Assembly: GCA_963822255.1 (NCBI GenBank)
Contig: CAWGGV010000008.1
Location: 372,001-436,000 of the forward strand
Direction of reading: 5' to 3'
Origin: UBA7803 sp963822255
Lineage (GTDB): Bacteria; Pseudomonadota; Gammaproteobacteria; Pseudomonadales; Azotimanducaceae
Length of the DNA stretch: 64,000 bases
How positions within the stretch are numbered: position 1 is the stretch's first letter; every line of letters begins with the position of its first letter. A program made the position numbers and the translations under genes. This document shows positions 35,490 to 44,719 of the stretch, one piece after another. The notes below the pieces were generated by a model, which saw nothing but the letters and a program-made list of their open reading frames with translations, did no database searches and was not told the origin of the DNA.

Positions 35490-35738
35490 TCAGTGAACGA
35501 TCGGCGGCGGCTCCGAATCGTCCTCCGGGACGTCCTCCGATTCCGTCTCGAGGTACTCCGTCGCGGCGTCGATCATTGCCTCCGCCACGCTCACGACGTC
35601 CTTCCCAAGCATGTCTCGGACCTCACCCGAGAAGCGGATACGCACCAGCGGCTCGTTCTTCGATTCCGCCTCCGCATCCGCCTCCCGCAGTACCACGTCG
35701 CCATTCGCGAGTTCGGTGATTTCCAATAGCGTGCTCAT
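35490..35738 (-). CDS. Small conserved acidic hypothetical protein (82 aa)
   Basis: An intact 82-residue acidic protein: STLLEITELANGDVVLREAD, then NEPLVRIRFSGEV and a C-terminal acidic tail ESEDVPEDDSEPPPIVH. It is an alpha/beta-looking small soluble protein encoded downstream of topA in the same direction, 39 bp after the predicted topA start side (convergent to lexA). Function is unknown; the family is conserved next to topA in gammaproteobacteria as far as I recall. No unusual features. Confidence 0.7.
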   Translation of the reverse strand: MSTLLEITELANGDVVLREADAEAESKNEPLVRIRFSGEVRDMLGKDVVSVAEAMIDAATEYLETESEDVPEDDSEPPPIVH

Positions 35739-35777
35739 CGGCTCCTCTGGTGGCCGGCGCCCGTGCCACCGACCTGA

Positions 35778-38626
35778 TCAATCCCCAGGGCCCTTCCCGC
35801 GACCGGAGGCGCGGCGCTTGCCGGTGCGCCCTTTCCCGGCGGACGCCGACCGGCCGCGGGCGGGGCGCTTCTCGTTGCCGCGGCCGCTTCCCGCCTTGCC
35901 CCGGGCGGACGTTCGGCGCCTTGCGGGCGTCTTCGGCGACCCAGCGGCCGTCTCGGTAAACGGCCCGCCATCCGGTGGCCTTGCCGGCCTCCTCGGACTG
36001 TACATACTGCACTCGGTCCTTGCGAGAGTATCTCACCACCGTCGGCCGACCGTCCGGATCCTGCTCGGGAGCGTCCAGCAGATAGTGAAACTTCGGGTCG
36101 AGCTCGTTGGCGTGAGGCTTGATCTCGCGGATCAGTGGCGCCCGGGTCTCGCGGTTCTTGGGAAACTGGCTGGCAGCAAGAAAGATGCCCGACGCGCCGT
36201 CCCGCAGCAGGTAATGGTCGTCGACGGTCTCGCAGGGCAGCTCCGGCATAGGCACCGGGTCCGCCTTGGGCGGTGCCGGCTCGCCGCTGCGCAGGAGCTT
36301 TCTGGTGTTGCTGCAGGCCTCGGACGTGCAGCCGAAGTACTTGCCGAACCGCCCGGATTTGAGCTGCATCTCGGCGCCGCACTTGTCGCACTCGATCACC
36401 GGGCCCTCGTAGCCCTTGATCCGGAACTGCCCCTTCTCCACCTCGTAGCCGGGGCAGTCCGGATTGTTGCCGCAAAGGTGGAGCTTGCGATTCTCGTCGA
36501 TCAGGTAGCTGTCCATGGGCGCGCCGCACGTCGGGCAGCGGTGCTTGGCGCGAAGCAGGCGCGACTCGCTCTCGTCGTCGTCCACATCCACCACCTCGTC
36601 CCCGGGAATGAGGTTGACGGTGTGGGTGCACCGTTCCTTGGGCGGCAGGTTGTATCCCGAGCAGCCGAGAAACACCCCGGTGCTGGCATTGCGCACCTGC
36701 ATGGGACGACCGCAGCGCTCGCAGAGTATGTTGGTGTTGGTAGGATCGTTGGTGCGCATACCGCGCTTCGCATCCTGAGCTTCATCCAGACGATTGCTGA
36801 AGTCGCCGTAAAACTCGTTCAGCACCCGCTTCCACTCCAGGTCGCCCTCGGCGATCCGGTCGAGCTCCTGCTCGAGCTCGGCGGTGAAACCGTAGTCCAT
36901 GAGGTTGCGAAACTGCTCCACCAGCCGGTCGGTCACCAGCTCGCCGATCTTCTCGGCGTGGAAGCGGCGGTTGCGCAGCGAGACGTAGCCACGCTCCTGA
37001 ATCGTGGAAATGATCGCGGCGTAGGTGGAGGGCCTGCCGATGCCGCGCTTCTCGAGCTCCCGGACCAGGCTCGCCTCCGAGTAGCGCGGCGATGGCTTGG
37101 TGAAGTGCTGAACGGCTTCCACGCCGGCCAGCGGCAGGGTCTCGCCCACCCGGTAGTCGGGCAGCGGCCGGTCTTCGTCCCGCGCCTGGGGCGCCCTCTC
37201 CGCGCCGTCCTCGGAGGAGCCCCGGTCCCGCCGGTCGGTCATGGCCACCCGCGTGTAACCGTCGAATCTCAGAATCCGGCCGCGGATGCGCAGCTCGAAC
37301 TCGTCCGCCTGGGCTGCGTCACCCGTGGTCTGGCGGCCGGCGTTCACCTGAACCGTGGTGGACAGGTACTCGGCGGCCGGCATCTGGCAGCGCAGGAACT
37401 GAGCGTGGATCAACCGGTACAGGCGGACCGCGTCGTCCATGCCCGAGAGCATCTCCGGCCGGGTAGCCACGTTGGACGGCCGGATGGCCTCGTGGGCTTC
37501 CTGCGCCTGCTCCTTGCTGGCGTAGGTGGCCGGCGTCTCCGGCAGATAACGCTCGCCGAACTCCTTGCCGATGTAATCGCGGCAGGCAGCCACCGCCTCG
37601 GTGCTCAGATTGGTGGAGTCGGTACGCATGTAAGTGATGTAGCCCGCCTCGTAGAGCCGCTGGGCCAGGGTCATCGTCTTCTTCACGCTGAACCCGAGCC
37701 AGGTGCTCGCTGCCTGCTGCAGGGTAGAGGTGATGAACGGCGCCGACGGCCTGCTGCGGGTCGGCCGGTCCTCCCGATTGGCGACGGTGAAGGTGCACTT
37801 CTCGAGCCGGGCCATGGCCTCGTGGGCGGTGTCGCCGTCGCTCGGGCGGAAGTTCTCGCCGCGGTCCTTGACCACCTGAAACCGGCGCGGCTGCTCCGAC
37901 TCGGCGGCGCCGGCACGCCGGAGGTCCGCGAAGCCTTCCCAGTACTCCTCCGGCACGAAGGCGCGGATCTCCCGTTCGCGCTCCACCACCAGCCGCACCG
38001 CCACCGACTGGACCCGGCCGGCCGATAGCCCGCGGGCCACCTTCGACCAGAGCAGCGGCGAAAGCTCGAAGCCGACGACCCGGTCGAGGAAGCGCCGGGC
38101 CTGCTGGGCGTTCACCCGATTCATGTTCGAGCTCGCCCGGCTCGGCGAACGCCTCCTGGATGGCCTTGCGGGTGATCTCGTTGAACACGACGCGCCGGTA
38201 GCGGGCGGATCGCCGCCGATGGTCTCGCGCAGATGCCAGGCGATGGCTTCCCCTTCCCGGTCGAGGTCGGTGGCCAGATAGATGGCGTCGGCGTTGGCGG
38301 CCAGCCGCGCAAGCTCCTTGACCACCTTCTCCTTGCCCGGCAGCACCTGGTAGTCGGCCCGCCAGTCGTGCTCGGGATCGACGCCCATGCGCTTGATCAG
38401 GCGCTCCCGAGCGCGGCGCTTCTGCCGTTCGGCCTTCTGCTCCGGTGACAGCTTGCGGGTCTTCGCGGCCTGCTTCGCGCGCTGCTTTCGGGTCCGTGGT
38501 CTGCCCGCCCACGGGCAAGTCGCGGATGTGTCCGACACTGGATTTGACGACGAAATCCTTGCCCAGATAGCGGTTGATGGTCTTCGCCTTGGCAGGGGAT
38601 TCGACGATGACGAGGGAACGACCCAT
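35778..38626 (-). CDS. topA: DNA topoisomerase I (frameshifted)
   Basis: About 950 codons. TOPRIM start GRSLVIVESPAKAKTINRYL and acidic triad region IYLATDLDREGEAIAWHL, the strand-passage Tyr in EAGYITYMRTDSTNLS, and the SPRYSEASLVRELEKRGIGRPSTYA segment are intact. Three C-terminal zinc ribbons (CERCG, CPTCG, CDKCG) are followed by a DNA-binding region and a basic tail. Relaxes negative supercoils. Breaks near 38505, 38170-38130 and 35920; the last alters only the tail, so the true stop at 35778 is chosen because it preserves the Lys/Arg-rich end (SGRGKGPGD). Essential, so probably intact in vivo. Confidence 0.95.
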
Positions 38627-38681
38627 GGACCTCCTGGGGGGAAAATTGCCGCGCCGTTATAAGGCGAGCCCGAAAGCAGTG

Positions 38682-39258
38682 TCAAATGTTTCCGGGTTCG
38701 CTCTCCTGCTCCAGCCGGCTGCTCGAGCGACGTGCAGCGCCCGCCAGCGCGGCGAGCCGCGCGGCCAGCGAGTCGACCCGTTCAGCGGCGCGGTTCCGGG
38801 GCCTTCGAGCCAATAGCCGGCGACGCTCGAGCGGTTCGATTCCACTGCCACGACGTCGTCGGCAGCGCGCCAGCGACGGCGCCAGCGCCTCCAGCAGCCG
38901 CCGCAGGTGCCGGAGGTCGGGCCGCTGTCCGGCTCGAACTTCCATCCCGGGCAGCCGCGCTGACCGTCGCCGCCGCGCAGCAGCCGAACAGGACGGCAGA
39001 CGCTCGCAGCCGCGCGGGCAAGGGGCATGACGTAGGCGGCGCACTCGCGGCGTGGTGTCGAGTGCTCGGCCGCCGGCGGTCACCCGCTGCTCCGGCGTAA
39101 GGTCGTCGCCCGGCAAGCGCCGCAGCTCGACGCGCATGCCCCTGCCGGTACGCCGCTGGCGCAGCGCGGCGACAGGCGCGCGGCTGGCGCTCGGCCGGAG
39201 CCACAGAATGGGGCCGAAAGCTACAATGAAAACGAGATATGATGATCCAGACCAACAT
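38682..39258 (-). CDS. Conserved hypothetical membrane protein (frameshifted)
   Basis: Starts ATG at 39258 after AAGGAG, with a single hydrophobic helix (MLVWIIIS). The soluble remainder contains arginine-rich and leucine-rich segments (MRVELRRLPGDDLTPEQRV, LLEALAPSLARC) in frames that switch several times. It resembles small anchored proteins common in gammaproteobacteria with no known function. The exact C-terminus cannot be fixed; 38682 ends one plausible frame. Divergent from the universal stress protein. Confidence 0.5.
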
Positions 39259-39394
39259 CGACACTCCTTCGCCGCCAGCGGCTTCCACAGGGCCGCGCAG
39301 CTGCGCTACATGCCACTGACAGACTGCGCCGGCCGCGTGTTGTGGGGCTTGTGGATTCTGTGTATCGTCGCCGCAATCGACTCCGGGGAGCAAC

Positions 39395-39853
39395 ATGTCT
39401 GACTATCGTCGCATCGTCCTCGCCGTGGATCTGACGGAGGAGTCGAACGTCGGTCGCCGAACGGGCGAGAAAGCTGGCCGAGGCGTTCGGCGCCGAACTG
39501 CACGTAGTGCACGTCATCGAGCCGCTCTCGCTCGCCTACGGCGGCGACATCCCGATGGATCTGTCCACCGTTCAGGACCAGATCCACGAGCAGGCCAAAT
39601 CCCACCTGGCCGAGTTTTCGCCGCAGCTGAACGTTCCCGACTCGCACGCCAGCACCTGATCTTCGGCCGCCCCGAGAGCGAGATTCACCGAACCGCGCAG
39701 TCGGTGGGCGCGGACGTGATCGTCGTCGGCAGCCACGGGCGCCACGGGCTGGCTCTGCTGCTCGGTTCCACCGCCAACGGCGTGCTGCACGGCGCGAGCT
39801 GCGACGTGCTGGCGGTCCGGGTCGGGCAGCAGGAGGAGCAGGCACCATCCTGA
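39395..39853 (+). CDS. Universal stress protein UspA family (frameshifted)
   Basis: About 150 codons. The N-terminal strand IVLAVDLTEESNV and the ATP-binding signature GSHGRHGLALLLGSTANGVL with ADVIVVGSHG are intact. Between them the frame shifts twice, near 39450 and 39640; in the alternative frame the missing AEAFGAELHVVHVIEPLSLAYGG appears. The ATG at 39395 follows CGGGGAGCAAC. Expected to bind ATP and act in stress response, partner unknown. Confidence 0.85.
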   Translation: MSDYRRIVLAVDLTEESNVGRRTGEKAGRGVRRRTARSARHRAALARLRRRHPDGSVHRSGPDPRAGQIPPGRVFAAAERSRLARQHLIFGRPESEIHRTAQSVGADVIVVGSHGRHGLALLLGSTANGVLHGASCDVLAVRVGQQEEQAPS

Positions 39854-39867
39854 ACCGGCGGCCCCGC

Positions 39868-41823
39868 ATGCGATCCTGTGCGCTGGGAGCGGAGGCTCCT
39901 GCCGACACTGCCACCGCGTTGGCGGCCGCGCTCGCGCAGCTCGTGGCGCTGACGCCCGGCGCTGTCCGCCTCTCCGCTGAATCTGACGAGCAGCGCCAGG
40001 CCTACCGGCAGGCTCTCGAGCAGCTGACCGCGGGCGAGACCGAACAATTCGGCAAGCCCGCAAGGACGCTTGGCGGATTACGTGCTGGCACCGTACCTCG
40101 ACTACTACTGGATCAGCAGCCGCCTGCTCGGACGGCCGTCAGCGACCAGGAGATGCGGACATTCCTGTCACAGCCACGGCGACCTGCCCGCCGCGGCGGG
40201 TGCTGCACTATCCGCTGGCTGCGGAACTCTCGGCGCCCGCCACCAGTGGCAGAGGCTGCTGGACAACTACCAGCAGACCAGCGACGCCGGCACTGCGCTG
40301 CTACCACAGGCGCGCGCTGCTGGCCACCGATCATCGGGACGAGGCGCTGGACGGCGTGGCCGAGCTGTGGCTGGTGCCGCTATTCCCAGCCCGAGGCGTG
40401 CGATCCGCTGTTCGACGTGTGGATCGGCGCCGGACGCCTGACGGAGGCCGAGGCCTGGCAGCGTTTGAACCTGGCGCTGGGGGCGGGCAGCGGCGTCTGG
40501 GCGCGCTATCTGCTGCGGTTCTTCGACGGCCCCCTCGAGCCGTGGGCCAAGGCGCTGTACCAGGTCCACACGGAGCCCGAGCGGATCACCCGTGCCGGCG
40601 TGATACCCGACGACTCGCCCTACACCCGCACGATCATCGCCCACGGCATCGAGCGGCTGGCCGCTCGGGATCCGGATGCGGCAGCCAAGAGCCTGGCAGC
40701 GCTACCAGGACGGCCACGCCTTCAGGCCGCCGAAGCTCAGGCTCTCACGGAAACCATTCTGCTGGCCCAGGCGCGGGCATGGTATGTTCCCGCCGCACCG
40801 GCTGACCGGACTGTCCGCCGACTTCTCCGAGGGCATGGCGGACGCCGCGGTGCGGGCCGAGCGCTGGCAGGACGCGATCTTCTACGTCGGGCAGATGCCC
40901 GACGAGCGCAAAGAGCACCCTGCGCTGGCAGTACTGGCTGGCCCGGGCGCTGGCGGCCACCCGGCTCGGCTCGGAACGCGCCCAGGCTGACGTTCGACGC
41001 GCTGTCGCGGGAGCGCAACTACTACGGGTTCCTGGCGGCGGAGCGCCTGGGACGGCAGGCGCGCATGAACTCCGCGCCCCGCGAGGCGGACCCGGAGCAG
41101 CTGGCGGCCCTGCAACGGCAGCCCGCCGTGGCCCGGGCTCTCGAGCTTTACGCGGTCGGCGACCTGATCAACGCCCGGCGGGAATGGTACGCGCTGCTGC
41201 CGAAGCTTTCGCCCACCGAGCAGTTCTACGCCGCCCAGCTCGCCCGTCAGGCGGGCTGGATCGCCCAGAGCATCTTCACGGCCAACGAGGCGGATCTGCG
41301 GGACGACCTGGACCTGCGGTTTCCCCTGGCATACCCCGAGGTATTCGAGCGCATCAGCCGCGCCACCAGCGTGCCGCAGCCGTTTCTCATGGCGGTGGCC
41401 CGACAGGAGAGCGCGTTCGATCCGCGCGCCAGGTCCGGGGCCGACGCCCGCGGGCTCATGCAGCTCATGAGACCCACCGCGGCTCTGGTCGCCAATCGCC
41501 TGGGTGTTGCGCCGCCGTCGGTCGCCGACCTGTACGACCCCGACCTGAACGTAGAGCTCGGCGGTCACCATCTGGCCCGGCTGCTGGCCCGCTACGACAA
41601 CCGGCGGCCGCTGGCGGCGGCAGCCTACAATGCCGGCGAGAACCGGGTGGATCGGTGGGTGCGCGAGCGGGAGGACGCCCCGATGGACGTCTGGATCGAG
41701 CGCATTCCTTTCAACGAGACCCGCAACTACGTGAAGAACGTGCTGGCCTTCACCCAGGTTTACGGCCAGCTTCTGGGCAGCCCCGGCCCCATGATCGGGA
41801 GCATCGATACCGTGCTCGACTGA
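39868..41823 (+). CDS. slt: Soluble lytic murein transglycosylase (Slt70-like, frameshifted)
   Basis: About 650 codons. The C-terminal SLT domain is intact: FLMAVARQESAFDPRARSGADARGLMQLM with catalytic Glu, then AYNAGENRVDRWVRERED. The N-terminal and central part is the alpha-helical superhelix (RQAYRQALEQLTAGE, YQVHTEPERITRAGVIPDD) typical of Slt70. The signal peptide region (near 39890-39950) and several central points (40060, 40150, 40250, 40310, 40385, 40700, 40940) are shifted. Cleaves peptidoglycan with formation of 1,6-anhydro ends in the periplasm. Start uncertain within the upstream 60 bp. Confidence 0.88.
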   Translation: MRSCALGAEAPADTATALAAALAQLVALTPGAVRLSAESDEQRQAYRQALEQLTAGETEQFGKPARTLGGLRAGTVPRLLLDQQPPARTAVSDQEMRTFLSQPRRPARRGGCCTIRWLRNSRRPPPVAEAAGQLPADQRRRHCAATTGARCWPPIIGTRRWTAWPSCGWCRYSQPEACDPLFDVWIGAGRLTEAEAWQRLNLALGAGSGVWARYLLRFFDGPLEPWAKALYQVHTEPERITRAGVIPDDSPYTRTIIAHGIERLAARDPDAAAKSLAALPGRPRLQAAEAQALTETILLAQARAWYVPAAPADRTVRRLLRGHGGRRGAGRALAGRDLLRRADARRAQRAPCAGSTGWPGRWRPPGSARNAPRLTFDALSRERNYYGFLAAERLGRQARMNSAPREADPEQLAALQRQPAVARALELYAVGDLINARREWYALLPKLSPTEQFYAAQLARQAGWIAQSIFTANEADLRDDLDLRFPLAYPEVFERISRATSVPQPFLMAVARQESAFDPRARSGADARGLMQLMRPTAALVANRLGVAPPSVADLYDPDLNVELGGHHLARLLARYDNRRPLAAAAYNAGENRVDRWVREREDAPMDVWIERIPFNETRNYVKNVLAFTQVYGQLLGSPGPMIGSIDTVLD

Positions 41824-41841
41824 GCCGGCGACAGGTCCGTG

Positions 41842-42649
41842 ATGATCGACATCGGCGTCAACCTGCTTCACGGCCAGTTCGACCCGGACCGGGACGCGGT
41901 AGTCGCGCGGGCACGGGCCGCCGGGATCGAACACATGATCGTCACCGGCACCGATCTCGCCAGCAGCCACGCCGCCGCCGACCTGGCTGGCCGATGCACC
42001 GCCCGGCTTCCTTTCGGCGACGGCCGGCATCCACCCCCACCATGCCGCCGAGGCGCCGCCGGAGTGGCGACGGGAAATCGCCGCCCTGGCGGCGCCGGCC
42101 CGGCGTGGTGGCCATCGGCGAGACAGGGCTCGATTTTCATCGCAATTTCTCGCCCTGCGCCGACCAGGAGCGGCTGTTCCTGCGAACAGCTCACCCTGGC
42201 AGCAGACCTCGACCTGCCGGTATTCGTCCACGACCGGGACGCCGGCGACACTGTGGCCGGGTGCCTGCGCGAAGCGGCGAGCATGGAGCGTCGGGCGTGG
42301 TGGTGCATTGCTTCACCGGCAGCGCCGCCGACCTCGAGACCGTATCTGGCGCTCGGCTGCCTGATCGGCATCACCGGCTGGGTGTGCGACCGCCGGCGCG
42401 GCGGCCCGCTGCGCGAGCTGGTGCCGCGAATTCCGCTGTCTCGCCTGCTGATCGAAACCGACGCGCCGTTCCTGCGGCCCCATAACGCGCCGCCGGACGC
42501 CCACGGCCGCCGCAACGAGCCGGCTCTGCTGGCGCTGGGTGGTTCGCCAGCTTGCCGAGCTCTACGGCATCGGCGAGGAGGCGGTGACGGCGGCCACCAC
42601 GGCCAACGCCCGGCGATTCTTCCGGCTCGCGCCGGCGCCGGACTCATGA
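41842..42649 (+). CDS. tatD: TatD family metal-dependent hydrolase (frameshifted)
   Basis: About 265 codons. Start IDIGVNLLHGQFD; GETGLDFHRNFS carries a metal-binding Glu, and VFVHDRDAG, HCFTGSAADLE and IETDAPFLRPHN follow. Several single-base shifts (near 41990, 42010, 42100, 42190, 42290, 42350, 42545) split these. TatD proteins are DNases with 3'-5' exonuclease activity and quality-control roles. The start at 41842 is preferred over the GTG three bases earlier. Converges with the glutaredoxin-like gene, overlapping by 6 bp. Confidence 0.87.
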
Positions 42650-42907
42650 GCCGAGCAGCGCGATCACGTCCTCGCGGGTGAACGGCCAATCGAGCTCCAC
42701 GGGATCCGGCCGCGGCGGCTGCGGCGCGGTGAAGGCGAGCACCGGCAGCCGCTCCCGTAGCGCTCCAGCAGGACGTCGTCGCCCGCCACGTCCATCACGT
42801 CGAGGGACGCGCCCGCGCAGCTCTGGCATACTGAGCAGCAGGTCGAGCGCGCGCTCGCACAACGTGCAGTGCTCGGTCGACAGCAGTATCAGTCGCACGC
42901 AATTCAT
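42644..42907 (-). CDS. Glutaredoxin-like protein (DUF836, frameshifted)
   Basis: About 87 codons. CVRLILLSTEHCTLCERALD contains the C-x-x-C active site HCTLC, and the end LPVLAFTAPQPPRPDPVELD with WPFTREDVIALL is typical of the DUF836 thioredoxin-fold group. The middle is frameshifted twice (42830 and 42770). Start at 42907 chosen for the thioredoxin-fold N-terminus. Presumed thiol-disulfide role; substrate unknown. Confidence 0.78.
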   Translation of the reverse strand: MNCVRLILLSTEHCTLCERALDLLLSMPELRGRVPRRDGRGGRRRPAGALRERLPVLAFTAPQPPRPDPVELDWPFTREDVIALLGS

Positions 42908-42945
42908 CGGACAATGTTCACTGGATCCAGCATCATCTGACGTCC

Positions 42946-43921
42946 GTGCCATTCAAGAGCAGATCGATCGCCGTCATGCCTGCGTTGCGCCACGCCGACC
43001 CACGGACCGCCGAGCAGTATCCGCTGCCGATCCAGGGCGGCGCGTACTGGCAGCATCGAGGATGGCGTATGCCGGTTCGGTGTGGCGCTGCCGGACCTTC
43101 GGGGCGGCACCATACTGGTGCCGAGCTTAGCATGGGCTCCCGCGCCGGGGCCGGACGCCCCCGGCCATTACCGCTGGACGTTGGCCGCCGACGGCGGCAG
43201 CTGGGCGCTGCAGGACGTGCCCGCCAGCGAGCCGGGCACGCCGCCCCGCAAAGGCAGCCCGGTCACCAGCCACGTGGATTGCTTTCACGTCCACCAGCAG
43301 CTCCGCTCGCCACAACTGCGTCTTCGCATCGCGGCGCCGCGACCGCCGGAACGCTACCTGATCGTCGATCAGCCAGCCGTCCGCTGACCATGGCCGAGCC
43401 GCCGTTGCCCGCGCCGCCGCGCGCGCTGCCCCGCGCACCGGCGCCGCGCAGCCAGATGACGGCGCCGGAGGCCATCGCCCACCGGATCTGCTCGCCAACC
43501 TGCGTTTCCATGGTCCTGGATCTGTGGGAGCGCGAGTCACGACTGGCTGACGCTCACTGCCGAATGCCACGACCCGGTCTCCGGCATGTACGGTGTGTGG
43601 CCGCTGGCACTGGCCGCCGCCGCGCGCCGCGGCTGTCTCGGTGCGGTGGAAGTCTTCGACCGTTGGGACGAGGCGCTGGCGGTGCTCGAGAACGGCGTGC
43701 CCCTGGTGACCAGCATCCGCTTCTCCGCGGGCGAATTACCCGGTGCGCCGCTCACGGAGACCGGCGGCCACCTGGTGGTCGTGCACGGGGTCAGCGGGGA
43801 CACGGTCCGGGTCTGCGACCCCGCAGCGCCCCACGGCGACGTGCTTCGCGACTACCCGGCGGACGCCTTCAGCCGGGCCTGGCTTCGTCACCGCGGCGCG
43901 GCGTATATTCTTCCGCCATGA
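42946..43921 (+). CDS. C39-like peptidase family protein (frameshifted)
   Basis: About 325 codons in three frames. N-terminal WRMPVRFG and ALPDLRGGTILVPSLAWAPA, then a linker, the papain-like catalytic motif CSPTCVSMVLDLW (Cys in the second CxxxC), and a C-terminal GHLVVVHGVSGDTVRVCDPAA with the catalytic His. It resembles the C39 peptidase-like proteins that process or cleave peptides. Breaks near 43075, 43390 and 43540. The stop overlaps the next gene's ATG. Confidence 0.75.
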
Positions 43922-44184
43922 AGTATTTCCTGCGTTTCGTGCTACTCACCGTCGGCTTCGCGCTCACCACGGCCGGGCTCATGTTCTGGCACGCCCAGGG
44001 GTTCAGCTTCCGCGGCATCTGGCTGGTCGACAACGGCTATCGGCTGCATCCTCTGCATCTGCTCATCGTCGGCCTGGCGATGATCCCGCCGGCACTGTGG
44101 GAGATCTTCCTGCTCGAGCACGCCCGGCACGGCGAGCTTGCCGACGGGTCTCACGCGGCCGACGGCGACGACAGACGGCCATGA
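43918..44184 (+). CDS. Small two-helix membrane protein (88 aa)
   Basis: An intact 88-residue membrane protein with two hydrophobic helices (MKYFLRFVLLTVGFALTTAG and LHPLHLLIVGLAMIPPALW) joined by FRGIWLVDNGYRLHP. The charged tail HGELADGSHAADGDDRRP is cytoplasmic. No family recognised. It overlaps the upstream C39-like gene (ATGA) and the downstream acetyltransferase by 4 bp, so all three are probably co-translated. Confidence 0.65.
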   Translation: MKYFLRFVLLTVGFALTTAGLMFWHAQGFSFRGIWLVDNGYRLHPLHLLIVGLAMIPPALWEIFLLEHARHGELADGSHAADGDDRRP

Positions 44185-44708
44185 GCTCCGAGACCAGGGT
44201 CTACCTGCGCCCCGTCTCGCGGCGGGACCGTCAGGAGTTTCTCGCCCTTATGCAGGACAGCAAGCGGCTGCACGAACCGTGGATCCAGCCGCCGCTCACG
44301 AGCCTGGGTTTCCACAACTACCTGGCGCGCACCCACCGCGAAGATCACGAAGGGCTGCTGGTGTGCCGGCGCGCCAGCGACGCCATCGTCGGCGTCATCA
44401 ACATCAACAACATCGTCCGCGGCTCGTTTCTCTCGGCGTCCCTCGGCTACTACGCCGGGGCCCCGTTCGCCCGCCAGGGATATATGTGCGAAGGTCTCGA
44501 GCTGGTGAAACGCTACGCGTTCGACGAGCTGGGCCTGCACCGTCTGGAAGCCAACATCCAGCCGGGCAATGGTGCCTCCATCGCGTTGGTGAAGCGGTGC
44601 GGGTTCGAGTACGAAGGACTCTCTCCCGCCTTCCTTTACATCGGCGGCCAATGGCGGGACCACCAGCGCTGGACCGCTTACGATCCACGACCCACCCTGC
44701 ACCCGTAG
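44181..44708 (+). CDS. GNAT family N-acetyltransferase, RimJ-like
   Basis: An intact 175-residue GNAT protein. The acetyl-CoA site FARQGYMCEGLELVKRYAFDE and the RimJ/RimL-like ELGLHRLEANIQPGNGASIALVKRCGFEYEG are clear. Likely acetylates a protein N-terminus or small molecule; ribosomal S5 (RimJ) is the nearest precedent. It starts ATG at 44181, overlapping the previous gene. One of few long frames in this region with no break. Confidence 0.9.
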   Translation: MSSETRVYLRPVSRRDRQEFLALMQDSKRLHEPWIQPPLTSLGFHNYLARTHREDHEGLLVCRRASDAIVGVININNIVRGSFLSASLGYYAGAPFARQGYMCEGLELVKRYAFDELGLHRLEANIQPGNGASIALVKRCGFEYEGLSPAFLYIGGQWRDHQRWTAYDPRPTLHP

Positions 44709-44719
44709 CTGATTCCGTT

